Assembly: GCA_963842065.1 (NCBI GenBank)
Contig: CAWJEW010000006.1
Location: forward strand, 485,582-549,581
Source: CAITWD01 sp963842065
GTDB lineage: Bacteria > Actinomycetota > Thermoleophilia > Miltoncostaeales > Miltoncostaeaceae
Length of the DNA: 64,000 bases
Direction: 5' to 3'
Position 1 is the stretch's first letter; the number at the start of each line of letters is the position of its first letter. Positions 53,813-61,621 of this stretch are shown in pieces. A program made the translations under genes and the position numbers. The notes below the pieces were generated by a model. It had not been told where the DNA came from. It did no database searches and saw only the letters and a list, made by a program, of their open reading frames with translations.

Positions 53813-54891
53813 ACGCGCATGCCCTGTGGTATCTGACGCGTGGCACCGGACTGGTCGCGCTCGTCCTCGTCACGCTGTCGGTGGTGATCGGCATCGCCGC
53901 CTCGGTGCGCGCCGGCGGCACGCGCACCCCGCGGTTTGTCGTGTCGGGCCTGCACCGCAACGTCTCGCTGTTGACGGTGGCGTTCATCGTCGTGCACGTG
54001 GTCACCACGATTCTCGACGGGTATGCGCCGATCCGCCTGGTCGACGCGGTGATCCCGTTCATCTCGGCCTACCGGCCGATCTGGTTGGGCCTCGGGGCGC
54101 TGGCGTTCGATCTGATCTTGGCCCTGGTGATCACGAGCCTCGTGCGCGTGCGGATCGGCCTGAAGACCTGGCGGGGAATCCACTGGTTCGCCTACGCGTG
54201 CTTTCCGATCGTCATCGTCCACGCCCTCGGCACGGGTTCCGACGCGTCCCAACACTGGATGCTCGAGGTCGTGGCCGTCTGCGTGGTGCTCGTCGTCGCG
54301 GCGGTGCTGTGGCGGCTCTGGGAGATCCGCAGGGAGCACCTGCCGCTCGCCCTCGCCGGCACCGCGCTGGCCATCGTGGCCCCGCTCGTGTTCATCGGCT
54401 GGGCCAATAGCGGCCCGCTCGCACGCGGCTGGGCCAAGCGCGCCGGCACGCCCGCGAGCCTGCTGGGCGGGCACGCGTCGGCCACGAGCCCCTCGGCGGC
54501 GACGACCTCCACCCCGTCGGCCCTCCCCAACCCGCCCTATTCGGGATCGTTTTCCGGCTCGATCTCGACCGGTGCGGTCGACAGCGGGGGCAACACGACC
54601 ATCACGATCGCGACCACCACCTCGGGCAGCGCCCACGCCAAGCTGGAGGTCACGCTCACCGGCCAGTCCGACGGCCAGGGCGGCCTGAACACGCTCAACA
54701 GCAGCACGGCGACCTACGGGCCCGCGTCCGACCCGAGCCTCTATACCGGCACGGTGATCGCGCTGCAGGGCAACCAGATCGCGATCAGCCTCTCGAGCTC
54801 GACCACGACACCGGCCAAGCTGCTGCTCAACGTGAACGCGTCGATCAACCTCAGCGCGGGGACCATCTCCGGTAGCTTCCAGGTCAGCTGA
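53809..54891 (+). CDS. Ferric-reductase-like transmembrane protein with extracytoplasmic tail
   Basis: A 360-residue protein. Six predicted membrane segments include histidine pairs in GLHRNVSLL with FIVVHVV and in WFAYACFPIVIVHAL, the pattern of b-type heme ligands in the ferric-reductase-like domain. A linker and a Ser/Thr/Gly-rich tail of about 130 residues follow (SGSFSGSISTG... ISGSFQVS), probably an extracytoplasmic beta domain. ATG 53809 overlaps the apbE stop. It should pass electrons across the membrane between a cytoplasmic donor and an external acceptor. The acceptor is unknown. Confidence 0.82.
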   Translation: MNAHALWYLTRGTGLVALVLVTLSVVIGIAASVRAGGTRTPRFVVSGLHRNVSLLTVAFIVVHVVTTILDGYAPIRLVDAVIPFISAYRPIWLGLGALAFDLILALVITSLVRVRIGLKTWRGIHWFAYACFPIVIVHALGTGSDASQHWMLEVVAVCVVLVVAAVLWRLWEIRREHLPLALAGTALAIVAPLVFIGWANSGPLARGWAKRAGTPASLLGGHASATSPSAATTSTPSALPNPPYSGSFSGSISTGAVDSGGNTTITIATTTSGSAHAKLEVTLTGQSDGQGGLNTLNSSTATYGPASDPSLYTGTVIALQGNQIAISLSSSTTTPAKLLLNVNASINLSAGTISGSFQVS

Positions 54892-54904
54892 CCTCGGAGC
54901 ACCC

Positions 54905-56209
54905 GTGACCACCACCCACCGTATGGCCCCGACGACGCTGCCGCGACTGCTCGGCGGCCTCGATCACCCCGACGGCCTGGCGTCGCTCGACCGGCATGTC
55001 GGCTTCCACGGCGCCTTGGGCGTCCAAGCCGAGCCGGGCCGTCCGAACGCCATGCTGACCGAGTCGGTCCGCGCGAGTGGGCTCGGCGGCCGGGGCGGCG
55101 CGAACTTCCCGGTCGCCCGCAAGGTCGACGCCGTGCTCGGCGAACGCGGCCGACCGGTCGTGCTGATCAACGCCACCGAGGGCGAGCCGCCCAGCCGCAA
55201 GGACCACGTGCTGCTGCGCGGCGCCCCGCACCTGGTCATCGACGGGGCGGTCGTCTGCGCGGCGATGGTCGGCGCCCACGAGGCGATCATCGCCCTCGAG
55301 CAGGGCTCCCGGCGCGAGTTCGCCGCACTCGACGCGGCACTTACCGAGCGCGCGCAGCGCCATGTCGACAGCCGCCTGAAGATCCTGCTCGAGAGCGTCC
55401 CGGACGGGTTTGTCATCGGGGAGGAGCGCGCGCTCATCAACGCCTTGAACGGCGGGCCCGGCAAACCCACCTTCGCCCCGCCCCGGCCCTTCCAGAAGGG
55501 CGTCGACGGCGCGCCGACCCTGGTCCAGAACGCCGAAACCGCGGCGCAGCTGGCGCTGATCGCCCGACACGGGGCCGAGTGGTTCCGCGGGCTCGGAACC
55601 GCCGCCGAGCCGGGCTCGGCCCTGGTCACCCTCACCGGGGCGGTCGCCCATCCGGGCGTCTATGAGATCCCGCTCGGCGCGACGCTCGACGATCTCGTGG
55701 TCGCCGCGGGCGGGCTCGCCGCACCGATCCGGGCGTACTTGATCGGCGGATACTTCGGCACCTGGATCGACGCGCCAGACACCGCCGGCCTGCGCCTGAC
55801 CAACGCCGACCTCGCGCCGCTGGGCGGAGGCCTGGGCGCCCGCGCGATCATCGCCCTGCCGGCGAGCGCGTGCGGCCTGACCGAGACGGCGCGCGTCGCC
55901 CGGTACCTGTCCGGTCAGTCGGCTGGCCAGTGCGGGCCCTGCGTGCACGGGCTGGATGCGATCGCCGGCGCCATGGAGCTTCTGGCCCGCGGCGACGGGC
56001 GCCAGTTGGCGGACCTCGAGCGCTGGCTCGGCCAGGTCGCCGGTCGCGGGGCGTGCCGGCACCCCGACGGCAGCGTGAAGCTGATCGCCAGCGCCCTCAG
56101 GGTCTTCGCCGAGGAGGTGCACCGCCACACCGTGGACCGCAAATGCACCGGCAACGGCACCCCGGTGCTGCCGATACCCGCGTCCGCCGCACCCGGGCGG
56201 ACCGCATGA
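54905..56209 (+). CDS. NuoF-like / SLBB flavo-iron-sulfur protein
   Basis: A 434-residue protein related to the 51-kDa subunit of complex I. GLGGRGGANFPVARK is the glycine-rich NADH/FMN site, INATEGEPPSRKD is also conserved, and an SLBB domain follows (GAVAHPGVYEIPLGATLDDL). The C-terminal cluster ligands are SGQCGPCVHGLDAI and a later GACRHPDG cysteine. It can oxidise NAD(P)H or pass electrons to the adjacent ferredoxin. GTG 54905 begins 13 bp after the previous stop, and its own stop overlaps the ferredoxin start. It is the probable cytoplasmic input module of this operon. Confidence 0.87.
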   Translation: MTTTHRMAPTTLPRLLGGLDHPDGLASLDRHVGFHGALGVQAEPGRPNAMLTESVRASGLGGRGGANFPVARKVDAVLGERGRPVVLINATEGEPPSRKDHVLLRGAPHLVIDGAVVCAAMVGAHEAIIALEQGSRREFAALDAALTERAQRHVDSRLKILLESVPDGFVIGEERALINALNGGPGKPTFAPPRPFQKGVDGAPTLVQNAETAAQLALIARHGAEWFRGLGTAAEPGSALVTLTGAVAHPGVYEIPLGATLDDLVVAAGGLAAPIRAYLIGGYFGTWIDAPDTAGLRLTNADLAPLGGGLGARAIIALPASACGLTETARVARYLSGQSAGQCGPCVHGLDAIAGAMELLARGDGRQLADLERWLGQVAGRGACRHPDGSVKLIASALRVFAEEVHRHTVDRKCTGNGTPVLPIPASAAPGRTA

Positions 56210-56412
56210 GCGAGCAGCTGCGCGTCAACTGGATCCGCTGCGACGCCCACGGGCTGTGCGCCGAACTGTTCCCCGAGCGCATCTCGCTCGATGACTGGGG
56301 GTACCCGATCATCGATCCCGCACCGATCTCGCCGCAGCTGCGCAAACACGCCGAGCGCGCGGTCGCGCAGTGCCCGGTGCTGGCGCTGGTCTTCGAACGC
56401 ACGGACCCGTAA
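56206..56412 (+). CDS. Ferredoxin
   Basis: A 68-residue protein. RCDAHGLCAELFPE gives two early cysteines and AVAQCPVLAL a late CP, the arrangement of single-cluster ferredoxins ([3Fe-4S] or [4Fe-4S]) common in actinobacteria. The usual middle cysteine of a 4Fe cluster is absent, favouring [3Fe-4S]. ATG 56206 overlaps the NuoF-like stop. It links the NuoF-like protein to further acceptors. Confidence 0.85.
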   Translation: MSEQLRVNWIRCDAHGLCAELFPERISLDDWGYPIIDPAPISPQLRKHAERAVAQCPVLALVFERTDP

Positions 56413-56429
56413 CCCGGCCGGGTCCTGGC

Positions 56430-56909
56430 TCAGGCGGGCTCGGAGCGCAGGCGCGCCACGACGCGCGCGACGAGCTCGGACTCGACCGGATGCGTCAGCG
56501 GCCCCCCCGGGGCGTCGACGTTTCGCCATGCGACCGCGCGGATCTCGCCCGCCGGGCCACGCGCAGGCACGCCCAGCTCGCCGCCAATCGGCGCCATCAG
56601 CCAGTACTCGGTCGCCTTGGCGACGGGGCGTCCGTCGCGCTCGACCGCGTAGGAGATGACCTCCAGGTGCTCGATCGATTCGCAGATCAGCCCGGTCTCC
56701 TCGCGGACTTCGCGCAGCGCAGCGCCCAGCGGGGCCTCATCCGCGTCGATCTTCCCCTTGGGAAGGCACCACGCGCCCTCAGGATGTCGCGACGGTTGGA
56801 CGGCAGCCACGCACAGCTGGTCGGCGACGAGCGCCAGCACGATGCCGCCGGCGCCGCGCTGGGGCTCCGGGTCGGCGGCGCGAGCGCGAGGTCGTATCGG
56901 TTGCAACAT
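56430..56909 (-). CDS. NUDIX hydrolase
   Basis: A 159-residue enzyme hydrolysing a nucleoside diphosphate linked to another moiety. The NUDIX box is complete (GKIDADEAPLGAALREVREE then TGL: G-x5-E-x7-REVREETG). PKGK before the box recalls diadenosine-polyphosphate and MutT1-like actinobacterial proteins. ATG 56909 lies 48 bp from the divergent phosphofructokinase start; the longer upstream frame overlaps that gene and is rejected. Substrate unknown. Confidence 0.87.
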   Translation of the reverse strand: MLQPIRPRARAADPEPQRGAGGIVLALVADQLCVAAVQPSRHPEGAWCLPKGKIDADEAPLGAALREVREETGLICESIEHLEVISYAVERDGRPVAKATEYWLMAPIGGELGVPARGPAGEIRAVAWRNVDAPGGPLTHPVESELVARVVARLRSEPA

Positions 56910-56944
56910 GTCCCCCGCGTGGCCGACGGCGATGCGCGAGAAGC

Positions 56945-56950
56945 TAGCAT
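56945..56950 (+). promoter_or_regulatory. -10 element of the phosphofructokinase gene
   Basis: TAGCAT lies seven bases upstream of the ATG at 56958, implying a leaderless transcript. Predicted by eye. Confidence 0.4.
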
Positions 56951-56957
56951 CCGGACC

Positions 56958-57986
56958 ATGCGAGTCGGAGTGCTCACCGGAGGCGGCGACTGCCCCGGGC
57001 TCAATGCGGTCATCCGCGCCGCCGTGCGGACCGGCATCACCCAGTATGGCCACGAGTTCGTGGGGCTGCGCCGCGGCTGGCGCGGGCTGCTCGAGGGCGA
57101 GACGATGCCGCTGGACCTCGAGGTCGTGCGCGGGCTGATCAGCAGGGGCGGCACCATCCTCGGCAGTTCGCGGACCAACCCCTACAGCCATGATGGCGGG
57201 GCCCGGTCGGCCGCCGGCAACATGGCCGCGCTCGGCCTCGACGCGCTGATCGCGATCGGCGGCGAGGACACCCTGGGGGTCGCGAACCGACTGCACCACG
57301 ACTTCGGGCTCAAGACCGTCGGCGTGCCCAAGACGATCGACAACGACCTGTCAGGGACCGACTACACGTTCGGGTTCTGGACGGCCGTGCAGATCGTCGT
57401 GGACGCCATCGATCGGCTGACCACCACCGCCGAGTCGCACGACCGCGTCATCGTGGTCGAGGTGATGGGCCGCCACGCGGGCTGGATCGCCGTGGAGTCG
57501 GGGCTCGCCGGGGGCGCGGACGCGATCCTGATCCCCGAGCTCGCGGCCGACCCGGACCGGGTGGTGACCTACCTGCGCGAGCGGGAGGCCCGTGGCCAGC
57601 AATTCGCGATCGTGGTCGTCAGCGAGGGCGTGCAGCTCGGCGAGGGTACGGTCTCCGGCGCACGCGACGAGTTCGGGCACGAGGCGCTGGCCGCCGCCGG
57701 CGTCGGCGAGCGGCTGGCGACCTACATCGCCGACGCCACCGGCAAGGAGGCGCGCGCGGTCGTGCTCGGTCACCTGCAGCGTGGCGGCACCCCGAGCGCG
57801 TACGACCGCGCCCTTGCCACCCGCTTCGGCATCCATGCCGCCCGAATGGTCGACCAGGGCGCGTTCGGACGGATGGCCGCACTGCGCGGCGCCCAGATCA
57901 CGGACATCCCGATCGACGAGGCAGTGGGCACGCTGAAGACGGTGCCGGCGGAGCTGTTCGCAGACGCCGAAGTCTTCTTCGGCTGA
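56958..57986 (+). CDS. 6-phosphofructokinase with PPi-type signature residues
   Basis: A 342-residue glycolytic enzyme phosphorylating fructose 6-phosphate. GVLTGGGDCPGLN, AIGGEDTLG, PKTIDNDLSGTD (with the catalytic D) and VEVMGRHAGW are the canonical blocks. The two residues that separate donor types are D in GGED and K in PKTIDND. This pair is associated with PPi-dependent enzymes, whereas ATP enzymes have glycines at both positions. It therefore probably uses pyrophosphate, as the Amycolatopsis enzyme of the same group does. ATG 56958 has a -10-like TAGCAT just upstream. Confidence 0.9.
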   Translation: MRVGVLTGGGDCPGLNAVIRAAVRTGITQYGHEFVGLRRGWRGLLEGETMPLDLEVVRGLISRGGTILGSSRTNPYSHDGGARSAAGNMAALGLDALIAIGGEDTLGVANRLHHDFGLKTVGVPKTIDNDLSGTDYTFGFWTAVQIVVDAIDRLTTTAESHDRVIVVEVMGRHAGWIAVESGLAGGADAILIPELAADPDRVVTYLREREARGQQFAIVVVSEGVQLGEGTVSGARDEFGHEALAAAGVGERLATYIADATGKEARAVVLGHLQRGGTPSAYDRALATRFGIHAARMVDQGAFGRMAALRGAQITDIPIDEAVGTLKTVPAELFADAEVFFG

Positions 57987-58043
57987 CCACGTCGTGCCGG
58001 CGGCGCCCACCCGTTGATGAGGCGCACCGGCCAGAAGCAATGC

Positions 58044-58049
58044 TAACCT
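58044..58049 (+). promoter_or_regulatory. Extended -10 element of the topB gene
   Basis: TGCTAACCT includes a TGn extension and TAACCT at 58044-58049, eight bases before ATG 58058. This suggests leaderless initiation. Predicted by eye. Confidence 0.4.
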
Positions 58050-58057
58050 CGCCGCCC

Positions 58058-60622
58058 ATGGGTCGGATGCTGATCATCTGCGAGAAACCGTCGGTCGCCC
58101 GCGACGTGGCCACCGCGCTGTATGGACGACAGGCCAAGCGCGTCGGCGATTTCTACGAGGGTCCCGACGGCGTCGTGGCCTTCGCCGTCGGCCACCTGCT
58201 CGAGCAGGTCGATCCGGACGATTACGACGCCAAGTACAAGAAGTGGCGCTACGACGACCTGCCGATCCTCCCCGATGAGTTCCGGTACAAGGCCCGCGAC
58301 GCGCGGGCCCAGACGCAGCTGCGGGCCCTGCACAGGCTCATGGGCGCCGCCACGACCGATGTGATCGTCAATGCCTGCGACGCCGGACGCGAGGGTGAGT
58401 TGATCTTCAAGCTCATCCTGCAGACCGCCTCCAAAGCCGCGCGCGCCAAGCCGGTCAAGCGCGCCTGGTTCAGCTCCATGACCCAGAAGGCCATCACCGA
58501 CGCGTTTGCGCACCTGCGCGACGACGAGCAGATGGTCCCGCTCGAGGAGGCCGCCCGGGCCCGCAGCGAGGCGGACTGGCTGGTCGGCATGAACGCCACC
58601 CGTGCGGCCACCACCAAGGCCGGCTCGGCGCGCCGGGTGCTCTCACTCGGCCGCGTCCAGACGCCGACCCTGGCCATGATCGTCTCGCGCGACCTGGCAA
58701 TCCAGGCGTTCGTGCCCGAGGACTACTGGGAGGTCGACGCCACCTTCCAGACCGCCGACGGGGCGCGGTATGTGGGCAAGTGGCATACCGGCGCGACGGT
58801 CCGGCTCGAGTCCGCGGCCGCCGCCGAGCAGATCGCGACCGCGGTGGGCGGACGCCCGGCCACGGTCACCGCCATCGAGACCAAGCCGCAGGTCGTGCAG
58901 GCACCGCTGTTGTACGACCTCACCACCCTGCAGCGCGAGGCCAACAGCCGCTTCGGGTTCTCGGCCCAACGCACGCTCTCGACCGCCCAGGCGCTCTACG
59001 ACCAGCACAAGCTGCTGACCTATCCGCGGACCAGCTCGCGCTACCTGTCGGGCGACATGGTCGGCCAGCTCAAGCCCATCGCCCGGGCGATCGGGGCTGC
59101 GGCCGCCGAGTACGCCGACGGTGCCCGCTACGTGCTGGGGCTCGACAAGCTGCCGTTGCGGCGCGTCGTCGACGACACCAAGGTCACCGACCACCACGCG
59201 ATCATCCCGACCGAGGGCGACCACGACCTGAGCGGCCTCTCTGGCGACGAGCGTCGCCTGTATGACCTCGTCGCCAAACGCTTCTTGGCGGTCTTCCACC
59301 CGCCGGCAAAGTTCGAGCGAACCGTCGTCGAGACCGAGTGCGAGACCCACACCTTTCGCAGCCGCGGCAGCGTGCTCGTCGACGCCGGCTGGCGCGCCGT
59401 CTACGGGGAGGAAGCCGCACCGCCGCCCCGCACCGAGGCGGAACGCGCCGAGGCCGAGGACAGCCAGGAGCCCGAGCAGGACCAGTCGCTGCCGCCGCTG
59501 ACGCTCGGCATGGGCGTGACCTGCGCCGAGGCCGACGCGCGCGGCAAGACGACCAAGCCGCCGGCCCGCTACTCGGAAGGCACGCTGCTGCGCGCCATGG
59601 AGACGGCCGGCAAGCTCGTGGACGACGACGAGGCCGCCGAGGCGATGAAGGACGCCGGGCTCGGCACCCCGGCGACCCGGGCGGCGACGATCGAGCGCCT
59701 CATCGACGCGGGGTACATCGAGCGCGAGGGCCGCCAGCTGCGCGCCACCGAGAAGGGCGTCGGGCTGATCACGATGCTCGGCGACCATGTGCTGACCAAG
59801 CCCGAGCTGACCGGCAAGTGGGAGCAGCGGCTCAACCGCATCGAGCGCGGACAGGAGGACCACACCGCCTTCCACCACGACGTCGAGCAGTTCACGCGCG
59901 ACATCGTCGCCTGGTTCGCCGACAAGGAGCGCGACGACCTGCGCGTGGAGCGCCGCGTGCTCGCGCCCTGTCCGACCCCGGGCTGCGACGGCCAGGTCGT
60001 CGAGTACCCCAAGAGCTACGGCTGCAACACCTACAAGAGCAAGGACGAGCCGGGCTGCGGCTACACGCTCTGGAAGACCCAGAACGGCAAGACCCTCACC
60101 CTCGAAGAGGCGCGTGCACACATCGCCGCCGGCGAGTCGAGCAAGGATCTTGTCGTCGAGCGCGAGATCATCGGGCCCTGCCCGACGCCGGGCTGCGGCG
60201 GCAACATCATCGAGCGCGCCCGCAGCTTCGGCTGCACCAGCTGGAAGAGCCGCACCGAGACCGGCTGTGGCTTTGTGATCTGGAAGAAGGCACGCGGCCA
60301 GGCCGACGTGGATGTCGAGACCGCGCGCAAGATGGTCGCCCGCGGCGAGACCAACTCCGCCCCGACGGTGGCCAAGGAGCCGATCGGCCCGTGCCCGACC
60401 CCCGGCTGCGGCGGCCAGATCGTCGCGAACTCGCGCGCCTACGGCTGCACCAGCTGGAAGAGCCGCAAGAATCCCGGCTGCGGCTTTGTGATCTGGAAAA
60501 AGGAACGCGGCAAGGAGCCGATCAGCCGTGCGCAGGCGATCGAGCGGCTGGCCGCTGCCCATGAGGCCGCCGGCACGCCGTGGACCGGCGCCGCGGCGGC
60601 CGAGCCGGCCGTGCGCGCCTGA
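58058..60622 (+). CDS. topB: DNA topoisomerase III (type IA), with C-terminal repeats
   Basis: An 854-residue type IA topoisomerase. A TOPRIM domain begins MLIICEKPSVARDV and has ACDAGREGELIF (metal-binding acidic residues). The central domain contains LLTYPRTSSRYL with the active-site tyrosine, and SLGRVQTPTL and DHHAIIPTE are further conserved blocks. The C-terminal 200 residues hold three tandem units, each with CPTPGC and a later GCG(Y/F), resembling Toprim_Crpt zinc-binding repeats. ATG 58058 or the in-frame ATG 58067 could be used. It relaxes or decatenates DNA; this class is often carried on mobile elements, but no such signs are seen here. Confidence 0.93.
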   Translation: MGRMLIICEKPSVARDVATALYGRQAKRVGDFYEGPDGVVAFAVGHLLEQVDPDDYDAKYKKWRYDDLPILPDEFRYKARDARAQTQLRALHRLMGAATTDVIVNACDAGREGELIFKLILQTASKAARAKPVKRAWFSSMTQKAITDAFAHLRDDEQMVPLEEAARARSEADWLVGMNATRAATTKAGSARRVLSLGRVQTPTLAMIVSRDLAIQAFVPEDYWEVDATFQTADGARYVGKWHTGATVRLESAAAAEQIATAVGGRPATVTAIETKPQVVQAPLLYDLTTLQREANSRFGFSAQRTLSTAQALYDQHKLLTYPRTSSRYLSGDMVGQLKPIARAIGAAAAEYADGARYVLGLDKLPLRRVVDDTKVTDHHAIIPTEGDHDLSGLSGDERRLYDLVAKRFLAVFHPPAKFERTVVETECETHTFRSRGSVLVDAGWRAVYGEEAAPPPRTEAERAEAEDSQEPEQDQSLPPLTLGMGVTCAEADARGKTTKPPARYSEGTLLRAMETAGKLVDDDEAAEAMKDAGLGTPATRAATIERLIDAGYIEREGRQLRATEKGVGLITMLGDHVLTKPELTGKWEQRLNRIERGQEDHTAFHHDVEQFTRDIVAWFADKERDDLRVERRVLAPCPTPGCDGQVVEYPKSYGCNTYKSKDEPGCGYTLWKTQNGKTLTLEEARAHIAAGESSKDLVVEREIIGPCPTPGCGGNIIERARSFGCTSWKSRTETGCGFVIWKKARGQADVDVETARKMVARGETNSAPTVAKEPIGPCPTPGCGGQIVANSRAYGCTSWKSRKNPGCGFVIWKKERGKEPISRAQAIERLAAAHEAAGTPWTGAAAAEPAVRA

Positions 60623-60662
60623 GCCACCCCAGGCCGGCGTCGATCCGGTCGCGCAGCGGCCC

Positions 60663-60668
60663 TATGAT
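60663..60668 (+). promoter_or_regulatory. -10 element upstream of the nitroreductase gene
   Basis: TATGAT matches the -10 consensus closely and lies about 75 bp upstream of ATG 60743, giving a normal leader with a ribosome binding site. The -35 is weak. Confidence 0.35.
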
Positions 60669-60742
60669 TGGCGCTGCACGGCATCCCGCCGCACACCGGT
60701 CATCCGGTTGCACCCCGACATCTCCCAATCAAGGAACTCGAC

Positions 60743-61402
60743 ATGGACGCTCTCGAGGCGATTCGCCGACGCCGCAGTGTGCGCACCTACACCGACCAAC
60801 CAGTCGACGATGCGGACCTCGACCAGTTGCTGCGCCTGGCCCTGATGGCCCCCAGCGGCGGGATGGCGCAGGCCTGGAGCCTGATGGTCGTGCGCGATGC
60901 CCAACGACGGGCGGCTCTCGCCGAGATCGTGATCGCCGGTGGCGGCGCGTACTTTGCCTCGGTGCGGCCGGCCCAGGCCGGGCACACCCACGAGCAGCAC
61001 GCCCAGTGGGGCCTGGACTACGCCAACCAGGTGCTCGGCAGCTACCGCCACGTCCCGGTCTGGATCCTCGGCCTGGTGGTGCCCCGCGACGTCTTCCCCC
61101 CCGAGGACCGCAACCTGGAGGCCCTGGCCGACGAGATGTCGGTGGCGTTTGCGATGGAGAACCTGTTCGTGGCCGCTCGCGCGAAGGGCCTGGGCACCGT
61201 GCCGACGGTGTTCCACTGGTACAACGAACCCGCCCTGCGCGAGCTTGTCGGTGTGCCGGACGAGATTCGCGTGCCGGTCATCACGCCGCTGGGTTACCCG
61301 ACCGAGTTCCCGGTCGGGCTCCCGCCGCGCCTCAAGGAACTGCGGCGCCCGTGGCGAACTCTCGTCCACGACGACAGCTGGGGGAACACGCGCGCCGAGT
61401 GA
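60743..61402 (+). CDS. Nitroreductase-family flavoprotein
   Basis: A 219-residue FMN-dependent oxidoreductase. RRRSVRTYTDQPV is the conserved N-terminal FMN-binding arginine block, LMAPSGGMAQAW lies near the FMN, and GLGTVPTVF is the late glycine-rich block. ATG 60743 has AAGGA upstream. The physiological substrate (nitro compounds, quinones or a flavin cofactor) is not predictable. A single gene. Confidence 0.87.
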   Translation: MDALEAIRRRRSVRTYTDQPVDDADLDQLLRLALMAPSGGMAQAWSLMVVRDAQRRAALAEIVIAGGGAYFASVRPAQAGHTHEQHAQWGLDYANQVLGSYRHVPVWILGLVVPRDVFPPEDRNLEALADEMSVAFAMENLFVAARAKGLGTVPTVFHWYNEPALRELVGVPDEIRVPVITPLGYPTEFPVGLPPRLKELRRPWRTLVHDDSWGNTRAE

Positions 61403-61501
61403 CGTTTGCCCGCCCAAAGGCCGGTATCCGGGCGTACACTTCGCAGGCTCGGAGGTCGTAGCGCCCTGACAGGCCGGCGCCGCCGGCTCCGCCGTTCTTT
61501 C

Positions 61502-61621
61502 ATGGCCAATGCACCCCACATCACGGTCCGCGCGCCGTTCGCGGAGCCCCCGCAGGCCGGAACCCCCACCGGCGACGCCACCGCCTCACCGCCGACGGGC
61601 CCGCGGGGTGTGAGCCGGTGA
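61502..61621 (+). CDS. Possible 39-residue leader protein
   Basis: A short frame from ATG 61502 (MANAPHITVRAPFAEPPQAG) stops exactly where the permease GTG begins (GTGA overlap), which suggests translational coupling. The peptide is proline-rich and has no domain. No strong ribosome binding site is visible, so coding is uncertain. Confidence 0.35.
   Translation: MANAPHITVRAPFAEPPQAGTPTGDATASPPTGPRGVSR

Noticed and set aside
58643..60562. A 639-codon minus-strand frame opposite topB
   Set aside because: Antisense shadow of a well-conserved topoisomerase; no recognisable domain.
61403..61617. c-di-AMP (ydaO) riboswitch before the KimA-like gene
   Set aside because: Considered because KimA is c-di-AMP linked, but no conserved ydaO-type core could be recognised in the 200 bp upstream.
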